Part shown: piece by piece, positions 47,952-57,300 of the stretch
Position numbering within the stretch: position 1 is the stretch's first letter
How the letters are laid out: every line of letters starts with the position of its first letter
Origin: Nocardiopsis sp. CNR-923
GTDB lineage: Bacteria > Actinomycetota > Actinomycetes > Streptosporangiales > Streptosporangiaceae
DNA length: 64,000 bases
NCBI RefSeq assembly: GCF_001942255.1
Contig: NZ_MKKC01000098.1
Location: 124,001-188,000, forward strand
Reading direction: 5' to 3'
Program-made: the position numbers and the translations under genes
Notes under the pieces: generated by a model
Told to the model about the DNA's origin: nothing
The model's database searches: none
The model's input: only the letters and a program-made list of their open reading frames with translations

Positions 47952-49400
47952 TCACGTCCGAGCGGCGTCCTTCTCCTGGGCACGGAGCCGCTCCAAGGCG
48001 GCTCCGATCCGTGCCAGGACGCGGTCACGGCCGAGCGCCTCCAGCGACTCGAACAGCGGCAGGCCGACGGTGCGTCCGGTCACGGCCACCCGAACGGGGG
48101 CCTGGGCCTTGCCGAGCTTGAGTCCGAGCGAGGCTCCGGCCTCCTCCGTGGCGGTCTTCAGGGCCTCGGCGGTCCACTCCTGAGCGGAACCGGCGAAGCG
48201 GTCCTGGACGGCCTCCAGCATCTCCCTGCCCACGCCCGGCTTCATCGCCTTGGACCAGCTCCTGTCGTCCTCCACGGGCTCCGGGAGGAAGAGGAAGTCC
48301 ACGTTGGGCACGATCTCGCCGAGCACGGCGACGCGGCTCTGCGCGAGCGGGGCGACCGCGCGGAACACCGCGGGGTCGAAGTCGGCCGGGTCCCAGGGCG
48401 CGGCGTCACCGGTCAGCCAGGGCTCGCAGCGGCGGACGAAGTCGTCCAGGTCCAGGGCGCGAATGTACTCGCCGTTGAAGGCACGCAGCTTCTTCTCGTC
48501 GAAGAACGCGCTGGAGCTGTTGACGTCCTCCACCCGGAACAGCGGCCGCATCTCCTCCCAGGGCAGGATCTCACGGTCCTCGCCCGGCGCCCAGCCCAGC
48601 AGCATGAGGTAGTTGACCATCGCCTCGGCCAGGTAGCCCTCGTCCTGGTAGGACTCCAGGGCGACCTTGTCGCGGCGCTTGGACAGCTTCTTGCGCTGCT
48701 CGTTGACGATGACGGGCAGGTGCGCCCACGTCGGCGGGGTCAAGCCCAGCGCCTCCCACAGCAGCTGCTGCTTGGGCGTGTTGGACAGGTGCTCCTCGCC
48801 GCGGATGACGTGCGTGATGCCCATCTCGACGTCGTCGACCACGTTGGCCAGGACGAAGAGCGGAGAGCCGTCGGCGCGGGCGATCACGAAGTCCTCGATG
48901 GAGGCGTGGTCGAACTCCACTCTGCCGCGGATCCGGTCCTCGACGACCGTGGGGCCGCCCTCGGGCACGCGGAACCGCAGCGCCCGTCCCGGGCCGGGCT
49001 CCAGCCCGCGATCGCGGCAGAAGCCGTCGTAGCCGAGGTTGGGGTTGTCCCGGCGCTCCTGGACCTGCTCACGGGTGCAGTCGCAGAAGTAGGCGCGGCC
49101 CTCCGCCCGGAGCCGCTCGGCGGTCTCACGGTGCTGGTCGGCGTAGGACGACTGGAAGTAGGGCCCCTCGAAGTGCGGGTCTGCGTCGCTGATCCCCAGC
49201 CAGGCGAGCGCGCGGATGATGCCGTCGGTCCACTCCGGGCGGTTGCGGGCCGCGTCGGTGTCCTCGACGCGCAGGACCATGCGGCCCGCGGGGTCCTGCT
49301 GCGCCAGGGCCCAGTTGAACAGTGCGGAGCGGGCGCCGCCGACGTGGAACATGCCCGTGGGGGACGGGGCGAATCGGGTGCGAATAGGAGTCTCAGTCAC
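47952..49400 (-). CDS. gltX: Glutamyl-tRNA synthetase
   Basis: This is the class I synthetase that charges tRNA-Glu, and tRNA-Gln for later amidation in organisms without GlnRS. The 482-residue protein starts GTG 49400 ([16 protein letters not shown]). The HIGH-equivalent is [10 protein letters not shown] and the KMSKS-equivalent is KLSKRRDKV near residue 240. [18 protein letters not shown] is conserved. The Glu and Gln tRNA genes lie immediately downstream on the same strand, which makes functional sense. Confidence 0.95.
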   Translation of the reverse strand: MTETPIRTRFAPSPTGMFHVGGARSALFNWALAQQDPAGRMVLRVEDTDAARNRPEWTDGIIRALAWLGISDADPHFEGPYFQSSYADQHRETAERLRAEGRAYFCDCTREQVQERRDNPNLGYDGFCRDRGLEPGPGRALRFRVPEGGPTVVEDRIRGRVEFDHASIEDFVIARADGSPLFVLANVVDDVEMGITHVIRGEEHLSNTPKQQLLWEALGLTPPTWAHLPVIVNEQRKKLSKRRDKVALESYQDEGYLAEAMVNYLMLLGWAPGEDREILPWEEMRPLFRVEDVNSSSAFFDEKKLRAFNGEYIRALDLDDFVRRCEPWLTGDAAPWDPADFDPAVFRAVAPLAQSRVAVLGEIVPNVDFLFLPEPVEDDRSWSKAMKPGVGREMLEAVQDRFAGSAQEWTAEALKTATEEAGASLGLKLGKAQAPVRVAVTGRTVGLPLFESLEALGRDRVLARIGAALERLRAQEKDAART

Positions 49401-49506
49401 GGGCACCAGCGTATCGGGGGCTGGCGGCCGCTCCCGGAACGTCGCTGGTGGACGTCCCCGTCGGACCGCGCAGCGCCCCACGGGCGGTGGTGGGTGACGG
49501 GTGGGC

Positions 49507-50436
49507 TCAGGTAGCCAACGGCAGCGGTCGGGGGTAGGCCGGACCCATCCCGAACCTTCGCGAGAGGGTGTCGGCGAAGGCGGCGGCGATCTTCAGTTCG
49601 CCGTCGGCGTTGGGGTGGGTGCCGTCGTAGGCGTCCACGGCAGGGTTCCAGCCGAGGGGCCCGGCGATGTCCACGCCGACCACCGGGGAGGCGTCCGTGG
49701 TCAGGTCCGCGGCGACCGCGCGGACCACCTCGTTGTAGGCGTACACGCGCAGCGCGAACCCCTCGTCGGTCTCGGCCAGGGCGATGGGCAGGGCCTCGCC
49801 GATCACGACGCGCAGGTTCGGGTTGCCGCGCCGGGCCGCCTCCACGTAGTCGCGCAGGCGTTGTTCCATCTCCTCGGTCTCCACCGGCCAGAGCAGGTCG
49901 TTGACGCCGATCATGACGCACAGCACGTCCGGCTGGTGGGCCCTGACCTCCTCCTCGATCGAGCCGGTCGCGTCGAGCAGGGTGCGCCCCCACAGGGCGT
50001 TGTGGTCCTGGTCGAAGGAGGGGTCCCGGTACTCGACGGTGGCCGGGTCGCCGTCCGCGCCGGGCCACGCGGTCGCTGACGGGGTGGTCGGCTCCTCCGG
50101 GGCGTCCGTCGCGGCGTCCTCGGCGGTCGGAACCGGGAACATCATGTCCCGCGTGGCGGGTGCGGTGTAGGGGCCGACGAAGTCCAGGCCCTCGACGTGC
50201 GGGGCGAGATGGTTCCACAGGCGGTAGCGCCAGGTCCAGTCGCCGTTGGCGCCCTGGGTCATGGAGTCGCCCGCGATCATGACGCGGCTGGGTTCGCGCA
50301 CCGGGGCCTCCTGTTCGGGGTCGCTGTCACCGGATCCGTACCGGGTGAGGGCCCACAGGCCGGCGCCCAGCACGACGAGCACGACGGCCAGCGCCGCCGC
50401 GATCACGGGCGGGACCGGACGTCGGAGCGTGGCCAC
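49507..50436 (-). CDS. Membrane-anchored SGNH/GDSL hydrolase
   Basis: This 309-residue exported esterase-like protein has a signal anchor ([20 protein letters not shown]) followed by an SGNH fold. Block I is [21 protein letters not shown] with the nucleophile Ser. Block III is [10 protein letters not shown]. Block V is [13 protein letters not shown] with the Asp-His pair. GTG 50436 follows GGAAGGA. The substrate is unknown; acetylated polysaccharides or lipids are typical for such proteins. Confidence 0.87.
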   Translation of the reverse strand: MATLRRPVPPVIAAALAVVLVVLGAGLWALTRYGSGDSDPEQEAPVREPSRVMIAGDSMTQGANGDWTWRYRLWNHLAPHVEGLDFVGPYTAPATRDMMFPVPTAEDAATDAPEEPTTPSATAWPGADGDPATVEYRDPSFDQDHNALWGRTLLDATGSIEEEVRAHQPDVLCVMIGVNDLLWPVETEEMEQRLRDYVEAARRGNPNLRVVIGEALPIALAETDEGFALRVYAYNEVVRAVAADLTTDASPVVGVDIAGPLGWNPAVDAYDGTHPNADGELKIAAAFADTLSRRFGMGPAYPRPLPLAT

Positions 50437-50556
50437 GGTGGATCCTTCCGTTTCCCGGGGTCGGCGGTACGGAGAGCGTACCGCCGTACCGCGGACGTGC
50501 CCGGAATCGGGGTCGGAAGGCGTCAAGCCGCGGCCCGCTCGGCGGGAAGCGGCGGG

Positions 50557-51357
50557 TCAGTCCCGTGCGACCACGCGGTTGTGAATGGCGCCGAGCCGCT
50601 CGACGGTCACGGCGACCTCCTGGCCGACCCGCACCGGGCCCACGCCCGCCGGGGTGCCGGTGAGGACGACGTCGCCCGGGAGCAGAGTCATGAACGAGGT
50701 GACGTACTCGATGACGGCCGAGATGTCGTGGATGAACCGGGAGGTGTGGCCCTCCTGCCGGACCTCGCCGTCGACCGTGGTGGTCAGCGCCAGGTTCTGG
50801 GCCTCCTCGACGGTCAGACCCGTGGTGATCCAGGGTCCGAGGGGACAGAACGAGTCGAACCCCTTCGCCCGCGTCCACTGCTTGTCCCTCTTCTGGAGGT
50901 CGCGGGCGGTGACGTCGTTGGCGACCGTGTACCCGAAGATCACGTCCTTGGCGCGCTCGCGGGGCACCTCGCGGCACGGCCGGGAGATGACGAGGGCGAG
51001 TTCGCCCTCGTAGTGGATCTCCTCGGAGACCGCGGGGTGGAAGACGGGGTCATGCGGGCCGGTCACCGACGTGGAGGGCTTGAGGAAGACCACGGGCTCC
51101 TCCGTGGGCTCGCCCGTCACGTCGCGCATCTCCTCGACGTGGTCGGCGTAGTTCTTGCCGACGCACACCACCTTGGTCGGCAGGACGGGGGACAGGAGCC
51201 GGACGTCGGAGAGCTTGGCGCGCTCGCCGGTCGGCGCGATGTCACCCAGGAGGGGGTGGCCGTTGAGCCGGGCGACGAACTCCTCCCCGCTGTCGGTGTC
51301 AGTCTCCACCAGGCCGAACCCGACCTCGTCCCCGGACGCGAAACGTGCGATGCGCAC
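50557..51357 (-). CDS. Fumarylacetoacetate hydrolase family protein
   Basis: This 266-residue FAH-superfamily enzyme usually hydrolyses or decarboxylates acylpyruvate-like substrates with a divalent metal. The protein has the NYADHVEEM loop, FLKPSTSVTGPHDP and the metal-binding acidic residues of EIHYEGELALVI and FGYTVANDVTARDLQ. The C-terminus PGDVVLTGTPAGVG is classic. It commonly accompanies gltX in actinobacteria. The true substrate cannot be assigned. Confidence 0.9.
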   Translation of the reverse strand: MRIARFASGDEVGFGLVETDTDSGEEFVARLNGHPLLGDIAPTGERAKLSDVRLLSPVLPTKVVCVGKNYADHVEEMRDVTGEPTEEPVVFLKPSTSVTGPHDPVFHPAVSEEIHYEGELALVISRPCREVPRERAKDVIFGYTVANDVTARDLQKRDKQWTRAKGFDSFCPLGPWITTGLTVEEAQNLALTTTVDGEVRQEGHTSRFIHDISAVIEYVTSFMTLLPGDVVLTGTPAGVGPVRVGQEVAVTVERLGAIHNRVVARD

Positions 51358-51552
51358 CTGATGCCTCCCAGCACCCCCGTCGACTCACTTGCGGTTGAAG
51401 GGTAACCGCGCGGACCGCCGAGAGCACACGCCATCCGGCCGCGTGACCGACATCCCCTTCCCTGCCGGGCTTCTGGAGCGCCGCCTTGGCACGGATTCCG
51501 GACAGCCTCTGGCATCCTGGAAGGGACGTCCGTTGTCGAGAGGTTGCAGTCA

Positions 51553-52386
51553 GTGCCCACGTCCGCTTCGCACAGGGGATCCCGAGCCCGGCTCCGCCGG
51601 GTCCACCGGTACCCGCTGGGGCTCGCGCTCGGCTTGTGCCTCGTCTCCGGGGCCTCCGTGGTCCTCATGGTCGCCGTACCCGAACCGGGCGGCCTGGCCG
51701 CGCCGGCCGGGACCGGGGCGACCGCCATCCTGGAGGAGGGCGACGACGCCGGCTCCGCCGATCCGGCGGCCGAGCGCGAGGCCGACGAGGAGGCCGCCGC
51801 CGAGCCTGAGTCCGAGGAGGACGTTCCCGTCCTGCTCCGCTCGGTCGAGGAGGAGGTCGACACCGCCGACGGTGTGGTGCGCATTATGGACGGCGAGGGC
51901 GAGGTCATGGGCGAGGGCCCGCTGCTGACCTTCGCCGTCGAGGTGGAGAAGGGACTGCCCGGGGAGGCCGAGGACTTCACTGCGGCCGTCGAGGAGGTCC
52001 TCGGCGACCCCCGGAGCTGGGGCAACGACGGCGAGCGGTCGCTCCAGCGGGTTGACGGGGACGACGCCGACATCCGCGTGCTCCTGGCCGCCCCGGACAC
52101 CGTCGACCGCCTGTGCGCGCCGCTGCGCACCAACGGGTTCGTCTCGTGTGCGAGCGGCAACCGCGCCGTCATCAACCAGAACCGGTGGGTGTCGGGCGTG
52201 GAGCACTTCGACGGCGACCTGGAGACCTACCGGATCTACCTGATCAACCACGAGGTGGGTCACACCCTGGGGCGCGGCCACGTCCTGTGCCCCGGCGGGG
52301 GCGAACCCGCGCCGGTGATGCAGCAGCAGACGCTGAGCCTCCAGGGGTGCGAGCCCAACGGGTGGGTGCACCCGGGCAACGGCTGA
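51553..52386 (+). CDS. DUF3152 putative extracellular metallopeptidase
   Basis: This 277-residue protein has one N-terminal hydrophobic segment (LGLALGLCLVSGASVVLMVAV) acting as a signal or anchor, then an acidic Glu/Ala-rich linker. The DUF3152 domain from about residue 100 contains the zinc-protease motif INHEVGHTLGRGH (HExGHxxGxxH), two Cys pairs and the end motif MQQQTLSLQGCEPN. That pattern fits a metzincin-like secreted zinc peptidase, although activity is unproven for the family. GTG 51553 follows GAGAGG. It is convergent with cimA. Confidence 0.85.
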   Translation: MPTSASHRGSRARLRRVHRYPLGLALGLCLVSGASVVLMVAVPEPGGLAAPAGTGATAILEEGDDAGSADPAAEREADEEAAAEPESEEDVPVLLRSVEEEVDTADGVVRIMDGEGEVMGEGPLLTFAVEVEKGLPGEAEDFTAAVEEVLGDPRSWGNDGERSLQRVDGDDADIRVLLAAPDTVDRLCAPLRTNGFVSCASGNRAVINQNRWVSGVEHFDGDLETYRIYLINHEVGHTLGRGHVLCPGGGEPAPVMQQQTLSLQGCEPNGWVHPGNG

Positions 52387-52411
52387 CCCCGCAGCGGACC
52401 TCCCGCCGACC

Positions 52412-54019
52412 TCAGCCCTGCGGGTACCCCTGCCGCAGGAGGCCGTAGGTGACGGCCTGTTCGAGCGCCACCCAGGAGGCGTCGACGACGTTGGGGCCCA
52501 CGCCCACCGTCGTCCACTCCCCCGCGCCGTCGCTGAAGCTGATGAGGATCCGCGTGATGGCGTTGGTGCCGGAGCTGCCCTCCAGGATGCGGACCTTGTA
52601 GTCGGTCAGCTCCAACCCGGCCAACGCCGTGTACACGCCCTCCAACGCGGTGCGCAGCGCGCGGTCGAGCGCGTTGACCGGGCCGTTGCCCTCGGCCGTG
52701 GCGATCACCCGCTCACCCTTGACCTGGAGCTTGACCGTGGCCTCGGTGAGGCTCTCGTAACCGTCGTCCAGCGGGCTGGCCCCACTGGTGGGGCGCCGCT
52801 CGGTGATGACCCGCCAGGACTCGGTGTCGAAGTAGCGCACCGGGGAACCCAGCTCCTCCCGCAGCAGCAGTTCCAGGGAGGCGTCGGCGGCCTCGAAGCT
52901 GTACCCGGACAGTTCCAGCCCCTTGACCCGGTCGACGACGCGCCCCGACAGTTCGCGGTCGCCGCCCAGGTCCAGCCCCAGCTCCTTGGCCTTGAGTTCG
53001 ATCGAGGCCCGCCCGGCCATGTCGGAGACCAGCATGCGCATGCGGTTGCCGACCAGCGCGGGCTCGGTGTGCTGGTACAGGTCCGGGTCGACCTTGATCG
53101 CGGAGGCGTGCAACCCGGCCTTGTGCGCGAACGCGGACACGCGACGTAGGCTGGTGGGTGTCCGGGGCGAGGTTGACGATCTCGGCGATCGCGGTCGCCA
53201 CCCGCGTCATCTCCGACAGGCAGCCCTCGGGAAGGACGTCGCGGCCCTGTTTGAGGGTGAGGGCGCCCACGACGGAGAACAGGTTGGCGTTGCGACCCGC
53301 TCGCCGTAACCGTTGGCGGTGCACTGCGCGTGCGTGACGCCGGCCTCGACCGCGGCGAGGGTGTTGGCGACGGCGCAGCCGGTGTCGTCCTGGGCGTGGA
53401 TGCCCAGACGGACCCCGGTCGCCTCGCGCACCTCGGTCACCACTCGGGTGACGTCGGCCGGGAGCATGCCGCCGTTGGTGTCGCACAGGACGACCACGTC
53501 GGCCCCGGCCTTGGCGGCCGTGCGCACGACGTCGAGCGCGTGCGCGGGGTCGTGGAGGTAGCCGTCGAAGAAGTGCTCGCAGTCCACGAACACCCGCTGG
53601 CCGTGGTCGTGCAGGTGGGAAACCGTGTCCGCGATCATGGCGAGGTTCTCGGCGAGGGTCGTGCGCAGAGCGCGTTCGACGTGCCGGCCGTCACTCTTGG
53701 CGACAAGGGTGACGACCGGTGCGCCGCTGTCGCGCAGGGCGGCCACCTGTGGGTCGTCGGCGGCCCGCACACCGGCCCGGCGGGTCGCGCCGAACGCGGT
53801 GAGTCGCGCGTGCTTCAGCGTGAGCTCTCGGGAAGCCCGCTGGAAGAACTCGGTGTCCTTGGGGTTGGCCCCCGGCCACCCGCCCTCGATGAACCCCACC
53901 CCGAAGTCGTCGAGCAGCTGCGCGATGGCCAGCTTGTCGGAGACCCGCAGATTGATCCCCTCGCGCTGGGCCCCGTCGCGCAGCGTGGTGTCGAAGACGT
54001 GGAAACCGTCATCCCTCAT
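52412..54019 (-). CDS. cimA: (R)-citramalate synthase, three apparent frameshifts
   Basis: CimA condenses pyruvate with acetyl-CoA to citramalate, the threonine-independent route to 2-oxobutanoate for isoleucine. ATG 54019 (MRDDGFHVFDTTLRDGAQREG) follows GGGAG. The HMGL-like TIM barrel includes GIHAQDDTGCAVANTLAAVEAG and TANGYGERV. The C-terminal half carries KAGLHASAI and the LeuA-type allosteric domain (SYSFEAADASLELLL, GTNAITRILISFSDG). Bases are missing near 53293, 53148 and 53142. The repaired length is 536 residues. An attenuator with a leader peptide precedes it. Confidence 0.92.
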
Positions 54020-54070
54020 GGGTGGTACTCCCGAAGGTGGATGCCGGGGCACCGGCCCGACCAACAAAAG

Positions 54071-54092
54071 ACCCCTCGTGGACACGAGAGGT
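54071..54092 (-). terminator. Attenuator terminator in the cimA leader
   Basis: The stem ACCTCTCGTG/CACGAGGGGT (10 bp) is followed on the transcript by a T-rich run (CTTTTGTT) 52 bases before the cimA start. It is a classical Rho-independent attenuator, and the upstream leader contains competing stems. Confidence 0.8.
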
Positions 54093-54093
54093 C

Positions 54094-54161
54094 AGCGCGC
54101 TGGCGGGGTCCGTGTGAACTGCCCCGGCGTGGATGGGCAGTCGGTCAGCCAGCGCGCCCCA
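54094..54161 (-). promoter_or_regulatory. Competing stems of the cimA attenuator
   Basis: GCGCGCTGGC, overlapping the last codons of the leader peptide, is an exact inverted match to GCCAGCGCGC just before the terminator. CTGCCC/GGGCAG forms a smaller stem inside. Ribosome position on the leader would decide which structures form. Confidence 0.6.
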
Positions 54162-54186
54162 CGATAATGAGAACCTGGGACGGCAT
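54145..54186 (-). CDS. cimA leader peptide (branched-chain attenuator)
   Basis: A 13-residue open frame MPSQVLIIVGRAG has five consecutive branched-chain codons (Val-Leu-Ile-Ile-Val). It lies between the NdgR-type operator and the attenuator terminator. Stalling at these codons when charged Leu/Ile/Val tRNA is short should prevent terminator formation. Its Shine-Dalgarno is weak. Confidence 0.75.
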   Translation of the reverse strand: MPSQVLIIVGRAG

Positions 54187-54237
54187 GGGGCCAGTGTGCC
54201 ACACGGGGGTCGCGTCCTCCGAGTTCACGCACCGAAT

Positions 54238-54254
54238 GTCTCATTCTCCGAGAC
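54238..54254. promoter_or_regulatory. NdgR-type operator upstream of cimA
   Basis: GTCTCA-TTCTC-CGAGAC is a near-perfect palindrome 52 bases ahead of the leader-peptide start. It shares the 17-base layout of the sites at leuC, leuB and ilvB. Confidence 0.65.
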
Positions 54255-54334
54255 TGTGATCCCTCTTACCGGACGTATCCTCGGCAGGTCCGTCCCGCTC
54301 CGCGGCGGCGGCTGGGCCCCGGCCGACACGACGA

Positions 54335-54362
54335 CGGGCCGCCCGGCGCTCCGGACGGCCCG
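54335..54362 (-). terminator. Terminator of ilvE
   Basis: An 11-bp stem (CGGGCCG and CCGG with their complements, one mismatch) with loop CGCT lies 124 bases past the ilvE stop. Confidence 0.65.
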
Positions 54363-54485
54363 CGTGGGAACTCCGGGCGGTGACGCCGCCAGGGCGCGCG
54401 CCGCCCTCGACGGCGGCCCCTTCCGGGTGCCGACGCCTACGACGCGGTGCTCACTCCGCGTCGGGCGGCATGCGCGGCACCCGCC

Positions 54486-55601
54486 CTAGAACCGCGCGAC
54501 CCACCCGTACTTGTCGGCGCGCTGGCCGGTCTGGACGCCCACGAGTTCCTCGCGCAGGCGCATGGTGACGGGGCCGGGGGTGCCGTCGCCGATGCGGAAA
54601 TCGCCGTCGTCGCTCCGGACCAATCCGACGGGGGTGATCACCGCGGCGGTGCCGCAGGCGAACACCTCGGTGATCTCTCCCGACTCGGCCGCCGCACGCC
54701 ACTCCTCGACGGACAGCGGCGCCTCCTCGGCCTCGTAGCCCAGGTCGGGCGCCATCCGCAGCAGGGACTCGCGGGTGATGCCCGGCAGCAGCGTCCCGGT
54801 CAGCGGGGGGGTGCGCAGGCGCGCGTTCTCACCGGAGCCGAACACGAACCACAGGTTCATGCCGCCCATCTCCTCGACCCAGCGGTGCTCGCGGGCGTCG
54901 AGCCAGACCACCTGGTCGCAGCCCTTCTCGACCGCCTGGGCCTGGGCTAGGAAGCTGGCCGCGTAGTTACCCGCGAACTTGGCGGCTCCGGTCCCGCCCG
55001 GGGCGGCCCGGGTGAAGTCCTTCGACAGCCAGACGGTCACCGGCTTGATGCCGCCGGAGAAGTAGGAGCCGACCGGAGACGCGATGAGGAGGTAGAGGTA
55101 GCTGCGGGACGGGTTGTTCACGCCCAGGCCGACGTCCGTCGCGATCATGAACGGGCGCAGGTAGAGGCTGAAGTCGGGCTTGCTCGGAACCCAGTCGCCG
55201 TCGTGGTCGAGGAGGAGTTCGATCGAGCGGAGGAAGAGGTCCTCGGGCAGTTCCGGCATCGCCATGCGGGCCGCGCTCCGGTTGAACCGCGCCGCGTTGG
55301 CGTCGGGCCGGAAGGAGGCCAGGGAGCCGTCGGGGTGGCGGTAGGCCTTGAGGCCCTCGAAGATCTCCTGGGCGTAGTGCAGGGAGGCGGTCGCCGGGTC
55401 CAGGCTCAGCGGCCCGTACGGCTCCAGCTTCGCGTCGTGCCAGCCCTTGCCCCCGGTGTAACGGATCGTCACCATGTGGTCGGTGAACACCTGGCCGAAC
55501 CCGGGATTCTCCAGCAGTTCCTCTCGTTCGCGCGGGGTCTTCCGGCGGTCGGAGAGCTGGATGTCGAACGTCAACCCGCTTGTGGTGGTGTCGTTGTTCA
55601 T
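54486..55601 (-). CDS. ilvE: Branched-chain amino acid aminotransferase
   Basis: This fold-type IV PLP enzyme performs the last step of Leu, Ile and Val synthesis. The 371-residue protein has [17 protein letters not shown] and [13 protein letters not shown]. The catalytic lysine lies in [15 protein letters not shown], and [12 protein letters not shown] and [16 protein letters not shown] are also present. ATG 55601 is preceded by GAGAGGACC. The gene lies between cimA and leuB. Confidence 0.95.
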   Translation of the reverse strand: MNNDTTTSGLTFDIQLSDRRKTPREREELLENPGFGQVFTDHMVTIRYTGGKGWHDAKLEPYGPLSLDPATASLHYAQEIFEGLKAYRHPDGSLASFRPDANAARFNRSAARMAMPELPEDLFLRSIELLLDHDGDWVPSKPDFSLYLRPFMIATDVGLGVNNPSRSYLYLLIASPVGSYFSGGIKPVTVWLSKDFTRAAPGGTGAAKFAGNYAASFLAQAQAVEKGCDQVVWLDAREHRWVEEMGGMNLWFVFGSGENARLRTPPLTGTLLPGITRESLLRMAPDLGYEAEEAPLSVEEWRAAAESGEITEVFACGTAAVITPVGLVRSDDGDFRIGDGTPGPVTMRLREELVGVQTGQRADKYGWVARF

Positions 55602-55627
55602 GTCGTCGGTGGTCCTCTCGGGTGCAA

Positions 55628-55651
55628 CAGGTCGGCAGCGCCGCCGACCTG
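55628..55651. repeat. Stem-loop in the ilvE leader
   Basis: A perfect 9-bp stem CAGGTCGGC/GCCGACCTG with a 6-base loop lies 27 bases upstream of the ilvE start. It may be a 5' leader structure or a second terminator for leuB. Confidence 0.5.
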
Positions 55652-55706
55652 GGATCTAGTCTGTCGGAAGAGCGCACCCGGTGCCAGACCGGAAGGTATG
55701 CGGACA

Positions 55707-55739
55707 ACGGGCGCGCGCGGATGACCCGGGCGCGCCCGT
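55707..55739 (-). terminator. Terminator of leuB
   Basis: A 10-bp stem ACGGGCGCGC/GCGCGCCCGT lies 64 bases past the leuB stop codon. Confidence 0.6.
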
Positions 55740-55802
55740 CAACGTGTGCCGGTGGTTCCCGACGGCCGCGCCCGCGTGAGGGGCAGGGCCGACGGCGCCG
55801 CG

Positions 55803-56867
55803 TCAGCCCTGCTCGCCTACTCGCGCGGCGAGGTCGTCGCCGATCTGGGAGGTGGAGCGCGCCTTGGCGCCCTGTGCGCGGGTCTTGAGGTCCGCGGCGA
55901 CGGCGGCCTCGATCCGGCGGGCGGCCTCTGGCACTCCGAGGTGGTCCAGCATGGTGGCGACCGACAGCACCGTGGCCGTGGGGTCGGCCTTGCCCTGCCC
56001 CGCGATGTCGGGGGCGGAGCCGTGGACCGGCTCGAACATGCTGGGGAAGGTGTTGTCGGGGTTGACGTTGCCGCTGGCGGCGAGCCCGATGCCCCCGGTG
56101 ACGGCGGCGCCGATGTCGGTGATGATGTCGCCGAACAGGTTGTCGGTGACCACGACGTCGAAGCGCGCGGGCTGGTTGACGAAGAACATGGCCGCCGCGT
56201 CGACGTGGCAGTAGTCGACGGCGACCTGCGGGTACTCGGCGCCGACCTCGCGCACGACGCGCTGCCAGAGCTCACCGGCGAAGGTGAGGACGTTGTCCTT
56301 GTGGACCAGGGTGAGCTTCCTCCGCGGGCGGGCGGCGGCCTTCTCGAAGGCGTAGCGGACGACGCGCTCGACCCCGAAGCGGGTGTTGACGCTGTCCTGG
56401 GTGGCGATCTCGTACGGGGTGCCCTTGCGCAGCACGCCCCCGGCTCCGGCGTAGGGGCCCTCGGTGCCCTCGCGCACGACGAGCATGTCGATGTCCTCGG
56501 GCGAGACGCCCGCCAGCGGGCTCTCGACGCCCGGAAAGAGGCGGACGGGACGCAGGTTCACGTAGTGGTCGAAGTCGAAGCGCAGGCGCAGCAGCAGGCC
56601 GCGCTCCAGGACGCCGCTGGGGACGCTGGGGTCACCGACGGCGCCCAGGAGGATCGCCTCATGCTCGCGCAGCTCGGCCCCGACCGAGTCCGGCAGCGTC
56701 TCGCCGGTCCTGTGCCAGAGCCTGGCGCCCAGCTCGTACTCGGTGGCCTCGATGGCGAGGTCGTGCCGCGAGGCGACGGCCTCCAGGACCTTGAGCCCCT
56801 CGCCCACCACCTCGGGACCGATCCCGTCACCGGGGATGACGGCCAGTTTCACCGTGCGCGCTGCCAT
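55803..56867 (-). CDS. leuB: 3-isopropylmalate dehydrogenase
   Basis: LeuB oxidatively decarboxylates 3-isopropylmalate with NAD in leucine synthesis; actinobacterial forms can also act on 3-methylmalate in the citramalate route. The 354-residue protein starts [20 protein letters not shown]. The substrate-site motifs [49 protein letters not shown] and [16 protein letters not shown] are present. Two NdgR-type operators and a promoter candidate lie upstream. Confidence 0.95.
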   Translation of the reverse strand: MAARTVKLAVIPGDGIGPEVVGEGLKVLEAVASRHDLAIEATEYELGARLWHRTGETLPDSVGAELREHEAILLGAVGDPSVPSGVLERGLLLRLRFDFDHYVNLRPVRLFPGVESPLAGVSPEDIDMLVVREGTEGPYAGAGGVLRKGTPYEIATQDSVNTRFGVERVVRYAFEKAAARPRRKLTLVHKDNVLTFAGELWQRVVREVGAEYPQVAVDYCHVDAAAMFFVNQPARFDVVVTDNLFGDIITDIGAAVTGGIGLAASGNVNPDNTFPSMFEPVHGSAPDIAGQGKADPTATVLSVATMLDHLGVPEAARRIEAAVAADLKTRAQGAKARSTSQIGDDLAARVGEQG

Positions 56868-56897
56868 ACGGACTGCCTCTAACTCGAACGGACCCCG

Positions 56898-56942
56898 CTT
56901 GTCTCACATCGCGAGATCAGGTTGAACGGTGGATGAGACAAG
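56898..56942. promoter_or_regulatory. NdgR-type operator and extended dyad proximal to leuB
   Basis: GTCTCA-CATCG-CGAGAT (56901-56917) matches the shared 17-base palindrome. In addition CTTGTCTCA (56898-56906) and TGAGACAAG (56934-56942) form a perfect 9-bp inverted repeat across 27 bases. This gives three half-sites 34 bases ahead of the leuB start. Confidence 0.6.
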
Positions 56943-57056
56943 CCTAGCGGTCCAGCGGACCCCCGCCGTCCCTGCGGTCCAACGCGCCCTGGAGTGCGCG
57001 GTGGACCTCGTCCTCGGCGTGGACGGTGGGCCCGGACCGCTGACTCCTAGGACGAC

Positions 57057-57085
57057 AGAATATCGGATGTCCAAGTATTTGACCA
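57057..57085 (-). promoter_or_regulatory. Candidate leuB promoter
   Basis: On the minus strand TGGTCA-N17-TATTCT lies directly downstream of the distal operator. It would give a leader of about 180 bases containing the proximal operator. Confidence 0.45.
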
Positions 57086-57089
57086 GGTC

Positions 57090-57106
57090 ATCTCAATATG
57101 CGAGAC
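57090..57106. promoter_or_regulatory. Distal NdgR-type operator of leuB
   Basis: ATCTCA-ATATG-CGAGAC matches the shared 17-base palindrome and abuts the -35 element of the candidate leuB promoter. Confidence 0.6.
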
Positions 57107-57161
57107 GACCGCGTGTCGTCGCGGTTCACAGCGGCACAGCGCCCTGGCTCCTGGACGACGC

Positions 57162-57191
57162 AGGGCCGCGCCACGTCCGTGGCACGGCCCT
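57162..57191 (-). terminator. Terminator of serA
   Basis: A 13-bp stem with one mismatch (AGGGCCG and GCCACG with complements) lies 110 bases past the serA stop. Confidence 0.7.
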
Positions 57192-57300
57192 GCCCTGATC
57201 GGGGAGGCCGGGGGGGACGGCCCACGTCATGCCCCTGCCGCCCAGTGGACACCGGGCGCGGAGCGAAGCACACCCGCGGACGGCCCCCTCACCGGATCCC

